Notes: a model not told the origin generated them from the sequence alone. Positions 1-7,660 are shown, numbered from the stretch's first letter. The stretch is DNA of 28,391 bases from Opacimonas sp014872805 (GCA_014872805.1 WKFN01000013.1:1-28391); one strand, 5' to 3'. Program-made: numbers and translations.

Positions 1-97
1 TGATCGCTGCGGTTAATGTCGTTTTACCGTGGTCAACGTGGCCGATTGTACCTACGTTAACGTGCGGTTTCGTACGTTCAAACTTTTCTTTTGCCAT
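1..97 (-). CDS. tuf: Elongation factor Tu, N-terminal fragment (cut by window edge)
   Basis: Reading the minus strand from 97 gives [20 protein letters not shown] and then the start of the GTP-binding P-loop (HVDHGKTT), which is unmistakable EF-Tu. Only 32 codons are present; the rest lies beyond base 1. EF-Tu delivers aminoacyl-tRNA to the ribosome as a GTP complex. It follows tRNA-Thr(GGT) by 55 nt, the position of tufB in E. coli (thrU-tyrU-glyT-thrT-tufB), so this is the tufB-type copy. It is probably co-transcribed with the two tRNAs just upstream from the promoter at 412-439. Confidence 0.97.
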
Positions 98-152
98 TGT
101 TCTCTTTCCTAGCAAAGTTAATATTAAAGGTAAATTTTCAAAAAGTTGATGA

Positions 153-228
153 TGGTGCTGATAGGCAGATTTGAACTGCCGACCTCACCCTTACCAAGGG
201 TGCGCTCTACCAACTGAGCTATATCAGC
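153..228 (-). tRNA. thrT: tRNA-Thr (anticodon GGT)
   Basis: A 76-nt cloverleaf with a 7-bp acceptor stem (GCTGATA/TATCAGC), an encoded CCA end, the D-loop AGCTCAGTTGGTAGAGC, and an anticodon loop TTGGTAA giving GGT. It is the last tRNA before tuf. Confidence 0.97.
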
Positions 229-242
229 AACTTTCAGTCAAC

Positions 243-317
<75 letters not shown>

Positions 318-411
318 AACTACTTTTTGTAAACCCGTTATTCGAGTCTAAAAACTTATGTAGCCTCGCTTTTTTCTAGCGCCATCAAATCTTCTCGAAA
401 AAAGTCCGTGT

Positions 412-439
412 ATTATAGTGAGTGGTTATCTCGCGTCAA
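412..439 (-). promoter_or_regulatory. Strong sigma-70 promoter for glyT-thrT-tuf
   Basis: On the minus strand TTGACG (434-439) and TATAAT (412-417) are separated by 16 bp. This is one mismatch from consensus. It lies between the terminator after tRNA-Tyr and tRNA-Gly, so Gly, Thr(GGT) and tuf probably have their own start of transcription. Confidence 0.8.
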
Positions 440-473
440 GTGATTTTACAAGTGATTTTTAGATACCAAACAC

Positions 474-497
474 AAAAAAACCACCGCAAGGTGGCTT
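474..497 (-). terminator. Rho-independent terminator after tRNA-Tyr
   Basis: On the minus strand AAGCCACC-TTGC-GGTGGTTT forms a short stem (5 strong pairs extended by G-U and A-U pairs), followed by a run of T. It sits about 35 nt past the end of tRNA-Tyr and would end the thrU-tyrU transcript before glyT. Confidence 0.75.
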
Positions 498-531
498 TAG
501 CGCAGTTTGAGTAAACACTCAAACCAAAAAA

Positions 532-616
532 TGGTGGAGGGGGCAGGATTCGAACCTGCGAAGGCTGAGCCGGCAGATTTACAGTCTGCTCCCGTTGACC
601 GCTTGGGTACCCCTCC
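532..616 (-). tRNA. tyrU: tRNA-Tyr (anticodon GTA)
   Basis: An 85-nt class II tRNA with a long variable arm. It starts GGAGGGG and ends CCCCTCCACCA with encoded CCA; the anticodon within CTGTAAA is GTA. It is second in the thrU-tyrU pair. Confidence 0.97.
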
Positions 617-623
617 GAGTTGA

Positions 624-699
<76 letters not shown>

Positions 700-718
700 A
701 CGTCATCAAGAGGTGCGC

Positions 719-747
719 ATATTAGAGTAAACCACGGTACTTGGCAA
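719..747 (-). promoter_or_regulatory. Promoter for thrU-tyrU with GC-rich discriminator
   Basis: On the minus strand TTGCCA (742-747) and TAATAT (719-724) are separated by 17 bp, followed by GCGCACC. A GC-rich discriminator after the -10 box is typical of growth-rate and stringently controlled stable-RNA promoters. The stretch between coaX and this promoter holds only weak A/T pairing, so read-through from coaX is also possible. Confidence 0.65.
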
Positions 748-787
748 CACTTAAATGCAAAAAAATATCAAAAAAGTGGGTTTTTTA

Positions 788-1522
788 TTATTTGTGTACA
801 AAACGCGCCCATAATCCCAATAAAACCACGTTTTGCAGGTGTTTTTTTGGTCGATGTTGTGTGCTCAACAGTCTATAACCATCACCACCACTTAATATGA
901 GTAAATATTGCTCAGAATATTGTGCAATTTGTGCTCGTGCGACTTCAACTATCCCTTGCAGTTGCGCTAAACAGCCATTTCCGACACATTCGTCTGTATG
1001 TTGACCTAACTGAATATGGCTCGGCCAATCTTCTGGCGCAAAGACTCTATCAGTATTTTGTAATAATATTTCTTGCAGTTGATGTAAGCCTGGCGCAATG
1101 AACCCTCCCTGATGCTGTCCTCTCACCACCGCATCACAGGTTATCGCGGTGCCAGCATCCACCACCAAAAAGCTATCATGCTCGCATAATTGTGCCAAAT
1201 ACATGCCAGCACACATAGCCAGCCAGCGGTCCACGCCCATATTTGCAATATTGTTGTATGAATTTTGTAGAGTTTCCCCTGCAATAATTGCGTATTTTTC
1301 GGACTTGGCAATCTTCACCGGACATATGGTTGCAAGTGTTTGGGCCAAAGCTTTTGCACGTTCCGGATGTTTCACTGAAGAAATATACGCCGCATCTAAG
1401 GACCCAATATTGTTTAATAGCGTCTCTGGTGAATCGACAACCGCTTCTTCACCTGGCCCATATTTATCAGCAATACAATATTTGACTCTGGTATTGCCAA
1501 TATCAATCAGCAGGACGGACAC
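788..1522 (-). CDS. coaX: Type III pantothenate kinase
   Basis: CoaX phosphorylates pantothenate with ATP, the first step of coenzyme A synthesis in the cytoplasm. The 244-residue product is normal for the family. Visible motifs are the N-terminal phosphate loop DIGNTR (residues 7-12), GVDRW (96-100), which helps bind pantothenate, and VVDAGTAIT (120-128), with catalytic Asp in the ASKHA-type fold. The start is taken as GTG at 1522, not the upstream in-frame codon at 1588: GTG is preceded by GGAGG at 8 nt and begins SVLLIDIGNT as relatives do. This makes the gene overlap the end of birA by 20 nt, implying translational coupling. In E. coli the same slot holds the unrelated CoaA. Type III enzymes are generally not feedback-inhibited by CoA. 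Confidence 0.95.
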   Translation of the reverse strand: MSVLLIDIGNTRVKYCIADKYGPGEEAVVDSPETLLNNIGSLDAAYISSVKHPERAKALAQTLATICPVKIAKSEKYAIIAGETLQNSYNNIANMGVDRWLAMCAGMYLAQLCEHDSFLVVDAGTAITCDAVVRGQHQGGFIAPGLHQLQEILLQNTDRVFAPEDWPSHIQLGQHTDECVGNGCLAQLQGIVEVARAQIAQYSEQYLLILSGGDGYRLLSTQHRPKKHLQNVVLLGLWARFVHK

Positions 1523-2474
1523 TGATTTCACCTCCGTGATATGCTTTAATTTCGCCATTAACCTGAACCAGTAACGCGCCTTGTTCATTTACCCCCATGC
1601 AAATCCCTGTAACTGTTTGTTTGCCAAGCAGGAGTTTCACTGGTTGGTGGTTAAAGGCATTTAAACGTTCCCAGCGCTCCTGGAACGGAGCCAAGCCTTG
1701 CGTAGAAAACACTGTTAAATAATGATGCATTTTGGCTAGTAAGTTCGCCACTAACACATTGCGTTCAATCGGCGTATCAACATGACGCTGGGCACTCGTA
1801 TAAGCCTGACCCAAGTCCAAGTCGTCGGGCAGATCAACATTTAATCCTATGCCAATCACTGTATGAACATCGTCCACCACTGTGCCTTCGACTTCAACCA
1901 AAATCCCCGCCACTTTTGCCATATTAACATACACATCATTTGGCCACTTAAGTCCGATTTGCTGTATCCCCAAATCATCCAACACATCGGCGACAGCAAT
2001 CCCGACTACCAAAGATAGACCAGCAATAGTTTGATAGCCTCCACTAAAACACCAATACAAGGACAGATATATATTGCTGGCAAAAGGTGAGTGCCACTGT
2101 CGTCCATGTCTTCCTCGTCCGGCAGTTTGCGCTTCTGCAACGCAGGCATTGCCGGTATGCAAATGCATGATCCGGTCTTTAAGATAGGTGTTGGTCGAGT
2201 CAATGACCGGTAAGACTGTACAATGAGCACTTCCTTGTCCTGTAAATTGATGATAATGATGATCAATCATATCGGCATCTAACAGAGAGAAGGGTTTAGC
2301 TACGCGATACCCTTTGCCTTTTACCGAGTAAATATCCACACCGATATCTTGCAAAGCTTTGATGTGCTTTCCAATGGCTGCACGTGAAATCGAAAAGTAC
2401 TCACCCAGCTCGGTACCCGAATGAAATTTGCCATCGGCCAGAATCCGCAGTAATTCATTGCGTAAATAGTTCAT
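1503..2474 (-). CDS. birA: Bifunctional biotin-[protein] ligase / biotin operon repressor
   Basis: BirA activates biotin to biotinyl-AMP and attaches it to the acetyl-CoA carboxylase carrier protein; the N-terminal helix-turn-helix form also represses the biotin operon. The 323-residue product has the winged HTH (about residues 1-60, with SISRAAIGKHIKALQ), the biotinyl-AMP loop GRGRHGRQW (119-127) and KWPNDVY (176-182). The C-terminal SH3-like domain covers the last 50 residues. Its ATG directly abuts the TAA of murB with no gap, and it overlaps coaX by 20 nt, so murB-birA-coaX look like one tightly coupled operon. Confidence 0.96.
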   Translation of the reverse strand: MNYLRNELLRILADGKFHSGTELGEYFSISRAAIGKHIKALQDIGVDIYSVKGKGYRVAKPFSLLDADMIDHHYHQFTGQGSAHCTVLPVIDSTNTYLKDRIMHLHTGNACVAEAQTAGRGRHGRQWHSPFASNIYLSLYWCFSGGYQTIAGLSLVVGIAVADVLDDLGIQQIGLKWPNDVYVNMAKVAGILVEVEGTVVDDVHTVIGIGLNVDLPDDLDLGQAYTSAQRHVDTPIERNVLVANLLAKMHHYLTVFSTQGLAPFQERWERLNAFNHQPVKLLLGKQTVTGICMGVNEQGALLVQVNGEIKAYHGGEISVRPAD

Positions 2475-3467
2475 TTATAATTCAACCAGTCCATTACGTC
2501 CCAATAAGCGGACTTCGTTTTCTAAACGGATGCCAAATTTTGTCCAGACGGTTTCGCTGATCGTGCGCGCAAACGTTAAAACGTCTTGCCCTTTGGCATC
2601 TTTATAATTTGTCAAAACAAGTGCCTGTGTAGGATGGCACTGCACACCGCCCTGAGTGGTTCCTTTAAATCCACATTGCTCAATCAACCAGCCGGCTGCA
2701 ATTTTAACCTGCCCATCCGCTTGTGGGTAACGAGGCACGTTGGGAAACTGAGCCAAAATCTCGTTTGCTTTGTCCTGAGAAACCACGGGGTTTTTGAAAA
2801 AACTCCCCGCATTACCAATAACAGATGGGTCTGGCAATTTGCTTCGTCTGATCTCGATCACTCTGCTATACACATCATGCATGGTCGGATTCTCAAGCGC
2901 AGCGAGTTCACCATATTGGGTCGCTAATGAATAGTCTTTGGGTAATCTAAAATTCACGCACGTTATAAAGGCCCTGCCATACAATGATTGTTTAAAAATA
3001 CTGTCTCGATAACCAAACGAGCATTCATCCGCCTGCTTAGTATGAAATGTACCGTCGTGAATATCATAATATTCTACAGTATGGATCAAAGTGCCCACCT
3101 CGACCCCATATGCGCCGATATTTTGAATGGGTGCAGCCCCTACTGTACCAGGAATCAACGCTAAATTCTCAAAGCCTCCAATGTCTTTATCCATACACCA
3201 AGTTACTAGGTCGTGCCAGTTTTCACCTGAAGCAACGGATAACCAATATGCGTCTTCGGATTCTTTAAGTGAGATCCCTTGCAATTTGTTGAGAACGAGC
3301 GTGCCAGAATAGTCATCGATAAAAACGGTGTTACTCCCCTGACCTAATAAATAGAAAGGAGCAGATAGTTGGGATAACTGAGAGACATCGTTTTGACACG
3401 ACAACGAGACACAATGCTGAGCACAGTGTTGAAGGCCAAAGGTATGGAGGGATTGAGCGTTGATCAC
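2475..3467 (-). CDS. murB: UDP-N-acetylenolpyruvoylglucosamine reductase
   Basis: MurB reduces UDP-GlcNAc-enolpyruvate with NADPH and FAD to UDP-MurNAc, the second committed step of peptidoglycan synthesis. The 330-residue product is of the E. coli type (type I). It shows FAD-binding LLGQGSN (40-46) and IPGTVGAAPIQNIGAYG (105-121), then the loop FGYRDS (151-156). The proton-donor Ser is in GNAGSFFKNP (218-227), with the conserved Glu in ENEVRLLG near residue 318. The start is GTG at 3467; HTFG follows soon after, as in E. coli. No clear Shine-Dalgarno precedes it, and the likely transcript leader is only about 17 nt. First gene of the murB-birA-coaX operon. Confidence 0.96.
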   Translation of the reverse strand: MINAQSLHTFGLQHCAQHCVSLSCQNDVSQLSQLSAPFYLLGQGSNTVFIDDYSGTLVLNKLQGISLKESEDAYWLSVASGENWHDLVTWCMDKDIGGFENLALIPGTVGAAPIQNIGAYGVEVGTLIHTVEYYDIHDGTFHTKQADECSFGYRDSIFKQSLYGRAFITCVNFRLPKDYSLATQYGELAALENPTMHDVYSRVIEIRRSKLPDPSVIGNAGSFFKNPVVSQDKANEILAQFPNVPRYPQADGQVKIAAGWLIEQCGFKGTTQGGVQCHPTQALVLTNYKDAKGQDVLTFARTISETVWTKFGIRLENEVRLLGRNGLVEL

Positions 3468-3490
3468 AAGACAAAATTCGTTTTTTGTTT

Positions 3491-3520
3491 AGTATACCAA
3501 CGCTCAGGTTCGTTGCACAA
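3491..3520 (-). promoter_or_regulatory. Probable murB-birA-coaX promoter (extended -10)
   Basis: On the minus strand TGGTATACT is an extended -10 box (TATACT at 3491-3496) with TTGTGC (3515-3520) 18 bp upstream. Transcription would begin near 3484, leaving a very short leader before the GTG of murB. Confidence 0.5.
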
Positions 3521-3896
3521 GGTTAAGCATCAGGCATCAGATGAGTCAGCGTGTTTTCAACCGGGACTGGCAGGTCATCATTCAGTTTGAGCTCGCGCCC
3601 ATATGTTCCAATCAGTTTAAACAAAAGCTGACACAGCGCAGGCAATTTCGTCCTGCCTCAATCTTTTAATGGTAACTCTGAATTGGCGTCAGCGAATGTG
3701 GCGCTTGCGTGAACTAAAAACCATGGGGGCTAGATGTATTTCACGGTCGTAATTCTCTCGATTACACTATTAAGAACAAGGTCTGTAAATTATTTGTGAA
3801 TACTGCGGAACTAATTACGTTATATTCACTCGTAGGCATGTGCGTATTTTTGTATCGTCGTATGCCGTTAGATGGGCTGATATTGTAGGTGGTAGT
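3521..3896. other. Non-coding gap between divergent murB and the 3897 gene
   Basis: No credible gene is seen in this divergent spacer. In E. coli an rRNA operon precedes murB; I looked for a 5S end or tRNA here and found none. There is a weak 5-bp hairpin near 3640-3657 (GCAGG/CCTGC) and an AT-rich TTATATT near 3820, a possible -10 region for the plus-strand gene without a good -35 partner. Confidence 0.5.
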
Positions 3897-4685
3897 ATGT
3901 TTGAGTTCAGAAGTCTTGTCTCAGTAAGTTTACTGGGTCTTTGTTTATCTGGTTCTGCGCTAGCAATGGAAGTGAATGTTGATGCCAACAACAATTCTTC
4001 ATGGAAACTAGATCAAGACTTTTTGGAACGCCAAGTTGCACAGTCAATGTCTCCAGGTCGTTCGGTAAGAACGCTGATTGGACACTACCCAGAAAGTATC
4101 AGGAGCATCGTTTCTGTCGCGCTAGACACTTACCCAGATAATTACAAAGAAATTATCCATTCTGCTATTTCTGCACAACCATTTTCTGCTGAAGATATTG
4201 TCACAATTGCGGTTGAGAAAGGGATAACAGAATGCGAATCGATTGTTGAAACCGCAATCAAAGCTGAACCGAGTTATGTGAGCTTCGTGACTCGTGCTGC
4301 AGCGAATGCTTCACCTGAAGATTTTGAGGATATTTTGCGTGTTGCTGTGGTCACCGAGCCAGAATCAGCAGACAAAATCATTCAAATTGTAGCCAAGTCA
4401 TATCCTGAACGCATTGCCGAAATTTTGTCTAACACATTACAGTATGTACCCTATGTGGGTGAGTATGTTGTAGATGCCCTGCTTGCAGTATTTCCAGACA
4501 AAGCTGAAGAAGTTGTTGAGGTTTCTGTGCGAGAAGTACGCGCAGAAACTGCACAAGTGGAAAAAGTCATCTCCGCTGCCCTTAATGGAGGTGTCGATGC
4601 AGAAGTGGTTTCACAATCTGCAATCAAAGGGGGGGCAACCACTGACGAAGTGATGGCAGCCATTACTAAGCAGAGCAACAATTAA
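3897..4685 (+). CDS. Exported protein of tandem short helical repeats, function unknown
   Basis: The 262-residue product starts with a clear Sec signal peptide (MFEFRS, then SVSLLGLCLSGSALA, cleaved before MEVNV at about residue 23), so it is exported to the periplasm or beyond. From about residue 55 to the end it is built of roughly a dozen units of 14-18 residues with the pattern [YF/x]P-x(3-4)-[IV][IV]-x2-A-[IV]-x-[AT]. Examples are YPESIRSIVSVALDT, YPDNYKEIIHSAIS, PESADKIIQIVAKS and YPERIAEILSNTL. This suggests an all-alpha solenoid-like fold. ATG at 3897 is chosen over GTG at 3840 because AGGTGG precedes it and the signal peptide starts there. No enzyme motif is seen. It stands alone between murB and the alpha operon and ends at a shared terminator. 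I do not recognise a named family. Confidence 0.8.
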   Translation: MFEFRSLVSVSLLGLCLSGSALAMEVNVDANNNSSWKLDQDFLERQVAQSMSPGRSVRTLIGHYPESIRSIVSVALDTYPDNYKEIIHSAISAQPFSAEDIVTIAVEKGITECESIVETAIKAEPSYVSFVTRAAANASPEDFEDILRVAVVTEPESADKIIQIVAKSYPERIAEILSNTLQYVPYVGEYVVDALLAVFPDKAEEVVEVSVREVRAETAQVEKVISAALNGGVDAEVVSQSAIKGGATTDEVMAAITKQSNN

Positions 4686-4721
4686 ACGTAATCAGTGCCC
4701 AGAGATAGTGCCACACAAAAC

Positions 4722-4755
4722 AAAAAACCCGCCATCAAGCGATAGGCGGGTTTTT
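4722..4755. terminator. Bidirectional terminator between the 3897 gene and rplQ
   Basis: AAAAAACCCGCC and GGCGGGTTTTT form a strong stem with an 11-nt loop, flanked by A on one side and T on the other. It can end transcription of both the plus-strand repeat-protein gene and the minus-strand alpha operon. Confidence 0.92.
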
Positions 4756-4770
4756 AGTATTGAGCAATAA

Positions 4771-5172
4771 TTACTCTTCCGTTGCTTCCACTACTTCTTG
4801 AGCAGCTTCAACTTCTGGACGGTCTACTAATTCAACGTAGGCCATAGGTGCTTTATCACCAGTACGGAAACCGCACTTTAAGATACGTACGTAACCGCCT
4901 GGGCGAGCTTCGTAACGTGGACCTAGTTCGTTAAATAATTTACCAACAACTTCTTTATCACCGGTGCGAGCCATCGCTAAACGACGATTTGCAACGCTGT
5001 CACGCTTGGCCATAGTAATTAATGGCTCAATAACACGGCGTAATTCTTTTGCTTTAGGTAAAGTCGTTTTAATCACTTCATGCTTAACCAATGAACCGGC
5101 CATGTTCTTGAACATAGCTTTACGATGGCTGCTGTTGCGATTTAACTTACGACCACTTTTAAGATGGCGCAT
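4771..5172 (-). CDS. rplQ: Large-subunit ribosomal protein L17
   Basis: L17 sits near the exit of the peptide tunnel on the 50S subunit. The 133-residue product opens MRHLKSGRKLNR, as in all bacterial L17, with basic segments for 23S rRNA contact. It ends in an acidic tail (EAAQEVVEATEE) that is common in gammaproteobacteria. It is the last gene of the alpha operon, 12 nt after rpoA, and is followed at once by the bidirectional terminator. Confidence 0.97.
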   Translation of the reverse strand: MRHLKSGRKLNRNSSHRKAMFKNMAGSLVKHEVIKTTLPKAKELRRVIEPLITMAKRDSVANRRLAMARTGDKEVVGKLFNELGPRYEARPGGYVRILKCGFRTGDKAPMAYVELVDRPEVEAAQEVVEATEE

Positions 5173-5184
5173 AGCTTTATCCTT

Positions 5185-6165
5185 CTATTCCGCGATGCTT
5201 TCTGGTGGCCAGTTCTCTAGGCGCATGCCTAAAGACAAACCACGTGAAGCAAGCACGTCTTTAATTTCTGTTAATGACTTCTTACCAAGGTTAGGAGTCT
5301 TTAATAACTCAACCTCAGTACGTTGTACAAGGTCACCAATGTACTGGACTGCTTCAGCTTTCAAACAGTTCGCTGAACGAACGGTCAATTCTAAATCATC
5401 CACTGGACGCAATAGAATTGGATCAAATTCAGGCTTCTCTTCTTTGGCTTCTGGCACAGATACATCACGTAAATCTACGAATGCATCCAACTGTTCAGCT
5501 AAGATAGTAGCAGAGCGACGAATCGCTTCTTCTGGATCTAAGGTACCGTCGGTTTCCATATCGATAATCAACTTATCTAAGTCAGTGCGTTGTTCAACAC
5601 GCGCTGATTCGACTGAATATGCGATACGGGCAACTGGGCTGTATGAAGCATCAACCAGTAAACGACCAATTGGACGATCATCATCTTCTGAAGAACGACG
5701 CACTGATGCAGGAACATAACCACGACCAAGCTCTACTTTGATGCGCATTGCAACGTCAGTGTTACCGGTAATCGTACAAATAACATGGTCAGGGTTTGCG
5801 ATTTCAACATCGCCATCGTGCTGGATATCACCAGCTACAACTACACCAGGACCAGATTTTTGTAGGGTTAGTGTCGCTTCAGTTTTACCTTCAAGACGTA
5901 CTGCTAAGCCTTTTAAGTTTAAAAGGATTTCGATGACGTCTTCTTGCACGCCCTCTTTTGAGCTGTATTCATGTTCTACACCGTCAATTTCAACTTCAGT
6001 TACCGCTACGCCAGGCATAGACGATAAAAGAATACGACGTAGTGCATTTCCTAGAGTATGACCGAAGCCACGCTCTAAAGGCTCTAATACAACTTTTGCG
6101 CGTGTTGGTGAAACGTTTTCAATCTCAACCAATCTTGGTTTTAGGAATTCAGTTACAGATCCCAC
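5185..6165 (-). CDS. rpoA: RNA polymerase alpha subunit
   Basis: RpoA dimerises to scaffold RNA polymerase assembly and, through its C-terminal domain, binds UP elements and activators. The 326-residue product has the assembly motif GHTLGNALRRILLSSMPG in the N-terminal domain. The C-terminal domain carries VRSANCLKAE (its Arg matches the DNA-binding R265 of E. coli) and NLGKKSLTEIK. A short acidic linker joins them (about 235-245). The start is GTG at 6165, preceded by AGAGGA at 6 nt; the nearby ATG is out of frame. It lies 21 nt after rpsD, as in the E. coli alpha operon. Confidence 0.98.
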   Translation of the reverse strand: MGSVTEFLKPRLVEIENVSPTRAKVVLEPLERGFGHTLGNALRRILLSSMPGVAVTEVEIDGVEHEYSSKEGVQEDVIEILLNLKGLAVRLEGKTEATLTLQKSGPGVVVAGDIQHDGDVEIANPDHVICTITGNTDVAMRIKVELGRGYVPASVRRSSEDDDRPIGRLLVDASYSPVARIAYSVESARVEQRTDLDKLIIDMETDGTLDPEEAIRRSATILAEQLDAFVDLRDVSVPEAKEEKPEFDPILLRPVDDLELTVRSANCLKAEAVQYIGDLVQRTEVELLKTPNLGKKSLTEIKDVLASRGLSLGMRLENWPPESIAE

Positions 6166-6186
6166 AATGCATCCTCTTTAGTTAAC

Positions 6187-6807
6187 TTACTTAGAGTAAA
6201 GTTCGACGATCAACTGTTCGTTAATTTCTGCAGATAAATCTTCACGTTCAGGTAAACGTTTAAACGTACCTTCAAGTTTAGAACCATCTACTTCGATCCA
6301 CGTTGGCTTCTCACGCTGTTCAGATAACTCAACAGCCGCTGTGATACGAGCTTGTTTCTTCGCTTTTTCACGAACAGATACAACTGTTTCTGCAGAAACC
6401 TGGAATGAAGGAATATTAACCACTTGTCCGTTGACACAAATCGCTTTGTGGCTTACAAGCTGACGCGCTTCAGCACGTGTGCTTGCGTAACCCATGCGAT
6501 AAACGACATTATCAAGGCGTTGTTCTAACAACTGTAACAAGTTTTCACCTGTGTTGCCTTTTAAACGTGCCGCTTCTTTGTAGTAGTTACGGAATTGCTT
6601 TTCAAGTACACCGTACATACGACGTACTTTTTGTTTTTCACGTAATTGTAAGCCGTAATCAGATAAACGACCACGACGAGCACCATGCTGGCCAGGAGCG
6701 TTTTCTAATTTACACTTAGTATCAATTGCACGAACGCCACTTTTAAGGAACAAGTCAGTTCCTTCGCGACGACTTAGTTTGAGTTTAGGACCCAAATATC
6801 TTGCCAT
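6187..6807 (-). CDS. rpsD: Small-subunit ribosomal protein S4
   Basis: S4 is a primary 16S rRNA binder that nucleates 30S assembly and, in E. coli, represses its own alpha operon by binding the rpsM leader. The 206-residue product opens MARYLGPKLKLSRREG. Its S4 RNA-binding domain begins around RLDNVVYRMGYASTRAEARQ in mid-protein. The cysteines of the zinc form are missing, so this is the zinc-free form usual in gammaproteobacteria. It lies 24 nt after rpsK. Confidence 0.98.
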   Translation of the reverse strand: MARYLGPKLKLSRREGTDLFLKSGVRAIDTKCKLENAPGQHGARRGRLSDYGLQLREKQKVRRMYGVLEKQFRNYYKEAARLKGNTGENLLQLLEQRLDNVVYRMGYASTRAEARQLVSHKAICVNGQVVNIPSFQVSAETVVSVREKAKKQARITAAVELSEQREKPTWIEVDGSKLEGTFKRLPEREDLSAEINEQLIVELYSK

Positions 6808-6831
6808 GATCTTTCTCCAACTGTCCGTCGA

Positions 6832-7221
6832 TTAAACGCGACGTTTTTTCGGTGGACGACAACCGTTGTGAGGAATAGGCGTCACATCGGTAATGTTAGT
6901 GATCTTGTAACCAGTTGCATTCAAAGCACGGATCGCAGACTCACGGCCTGGACCTGGACCTTTAACGAACACTTCAAGGTTCTTAAGACCATATTCTTGT
7001 GCTGCTTCACCAGCGCGCTCCGCCGCAACCTGTGCAGCAAATGGAGTAGATTTACGTGAACCACGGAAACCTGAACCACCAGAAGTCGCCCATGCTAAGG
7101 CATTGCCTTGACGGTCGGTGATAGTCACAATCGTATTGTTGAAAGAAGCATGGATATGAGCCATACCATCAGCAACTTGACGTTTTGCGCGTTTACGCGC
7201 ACGAGTAGGTGCTTTTGCCAT
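6832..7221 (-). CDS. rpsK: Small-subunit ribosomal protein S11
   Basis: S11 forms part of the 30S platform next to the mRNA exit and the Shine-Dalgarno helix. The 129-residue product has the typical HASFNNTIVTITD beta segment, GPGPGRESAIRAL, and the basic C-terminal end ITDVTPIPHNGCRPPKKRRV. It lies 15 nt after rpsM in the alpha operon. Confidence 0.98.
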   Translation of the reverse strand: MAKAPTRARKRAKRQVADGMAHIHASFNNTIVTITDRQGNALAWATSGGSGFRGSRKSTPFAAQVAAERAGEAAQEYGLKNLEVFVKGPGPGRESAIRALNATGYKITNITDVTPIPHNGCRPPKKRRV

Positions 7222-7236
7222 TACTTTATCCCCCGC

Positions 7237-7593
7237 TTACTTTTTAATTGGCTTACGAGGACCTTTACGGGTACGCGCATTGGTTTTAGTACGCTGACCA
7301 CGTAGAGGTAAGCTACGACGGTGGCGAATACCACGGAAGCAACCTAGGTCCATCAAACGTTTGATGCTCATTGATACTTCACGACGTAAGTCACCTTCAA
7401 CAGTGAACTTAGCTACTTCATCACGAAGTTTATCAATAGTTGTTTCGTCAAGATCTTTGATCTTGGTTTCTTCTGCAACACCAGCAGATGCACAAATGCT
7501 TTTCGCACGTGTAGCACCAATACCGAAGATCGCTTGCAGCGCGATAACAGTATGCTTGTGTTCAGGAATGTTAATGCCGGCTATACGGGCCAT
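7237..7593 (-). CDS. rpsM: Small-subunit ribosomal protein S13
   Basis: S13 is in the head of the 30S subunit and contacts the P-site tRNA and the 50S bridge. The 118-residue product opens MARIAGINIPEHKH and ends with a basic tail (TKTNARTRKGPRKPIKK). The start at 7593 is used, not the in-frame codon at 7662, because AGGAG precedes it and all S13 proteins begin MARIAG. It is the first gene of the alpha operon. Confidence 0.97.
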   Translation of the reverse strand: MARIAGINIPEHKHTVIALQAIFGIGATRAKSICASAGVAEETKIKDLDETTIDKLRDEVAKFTVEGDLRREVSMSIKRLMDLGCFRGIRHRRSLPLRGQRTKTNARTRKGPRKPIKK

Positions 7594-7626
7594 TAACAGC
7601 ACTCCTCTAGTTTTGGGTTGACTAAT

Positions 7627-7660
7627 CGTAAAAAGCCCGTAAGGATACTTACTTGTCAAC
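7627..7660 (-). promoter_or_regulatory. Possible alpha-operon promoter and rpsM leader
   Basis: On the minus strand there is a perfect TTGACA about 65 nt before the rpsM ATG. No good -10 lies at 16-18 bp from it (TTTTTA is the nearest), while a TATCCT box sits 17 bp from an upstream TTGCAA. In E. coli the corresponding leader has a promoter and a pseudoknot bound by S4. The location fits, but the exact boxes are uncertain. Confidence 0.35.

Noticed and set aside
745..787. Possible terminator after coaX
   Set aside because: Only A6/T6 pairing with no GC stem; the T-rich DNA is not enough to call a terminator.
1149..1574. Plus-strand open frame (141 codons) opposite coaX and the birA end
   Set aside because: Shadow of coaX; no protein-like features.
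3521..3800. Remnant of an rRNA operon upstream of murB, as in E. coli
   Set aside because: No 5S, 23S or tRNA-like sequence could be recognised.
4964..5719. Long plus-strand open frame (251 codons) opposite rplQ and rpoA
   Set aside because: It is antisense to two highly conserved genes, has serine/arginine-rich low-complexity content typical of reversed coding sequence, and spans the rplQ-rpoA gap with no ribosome site.
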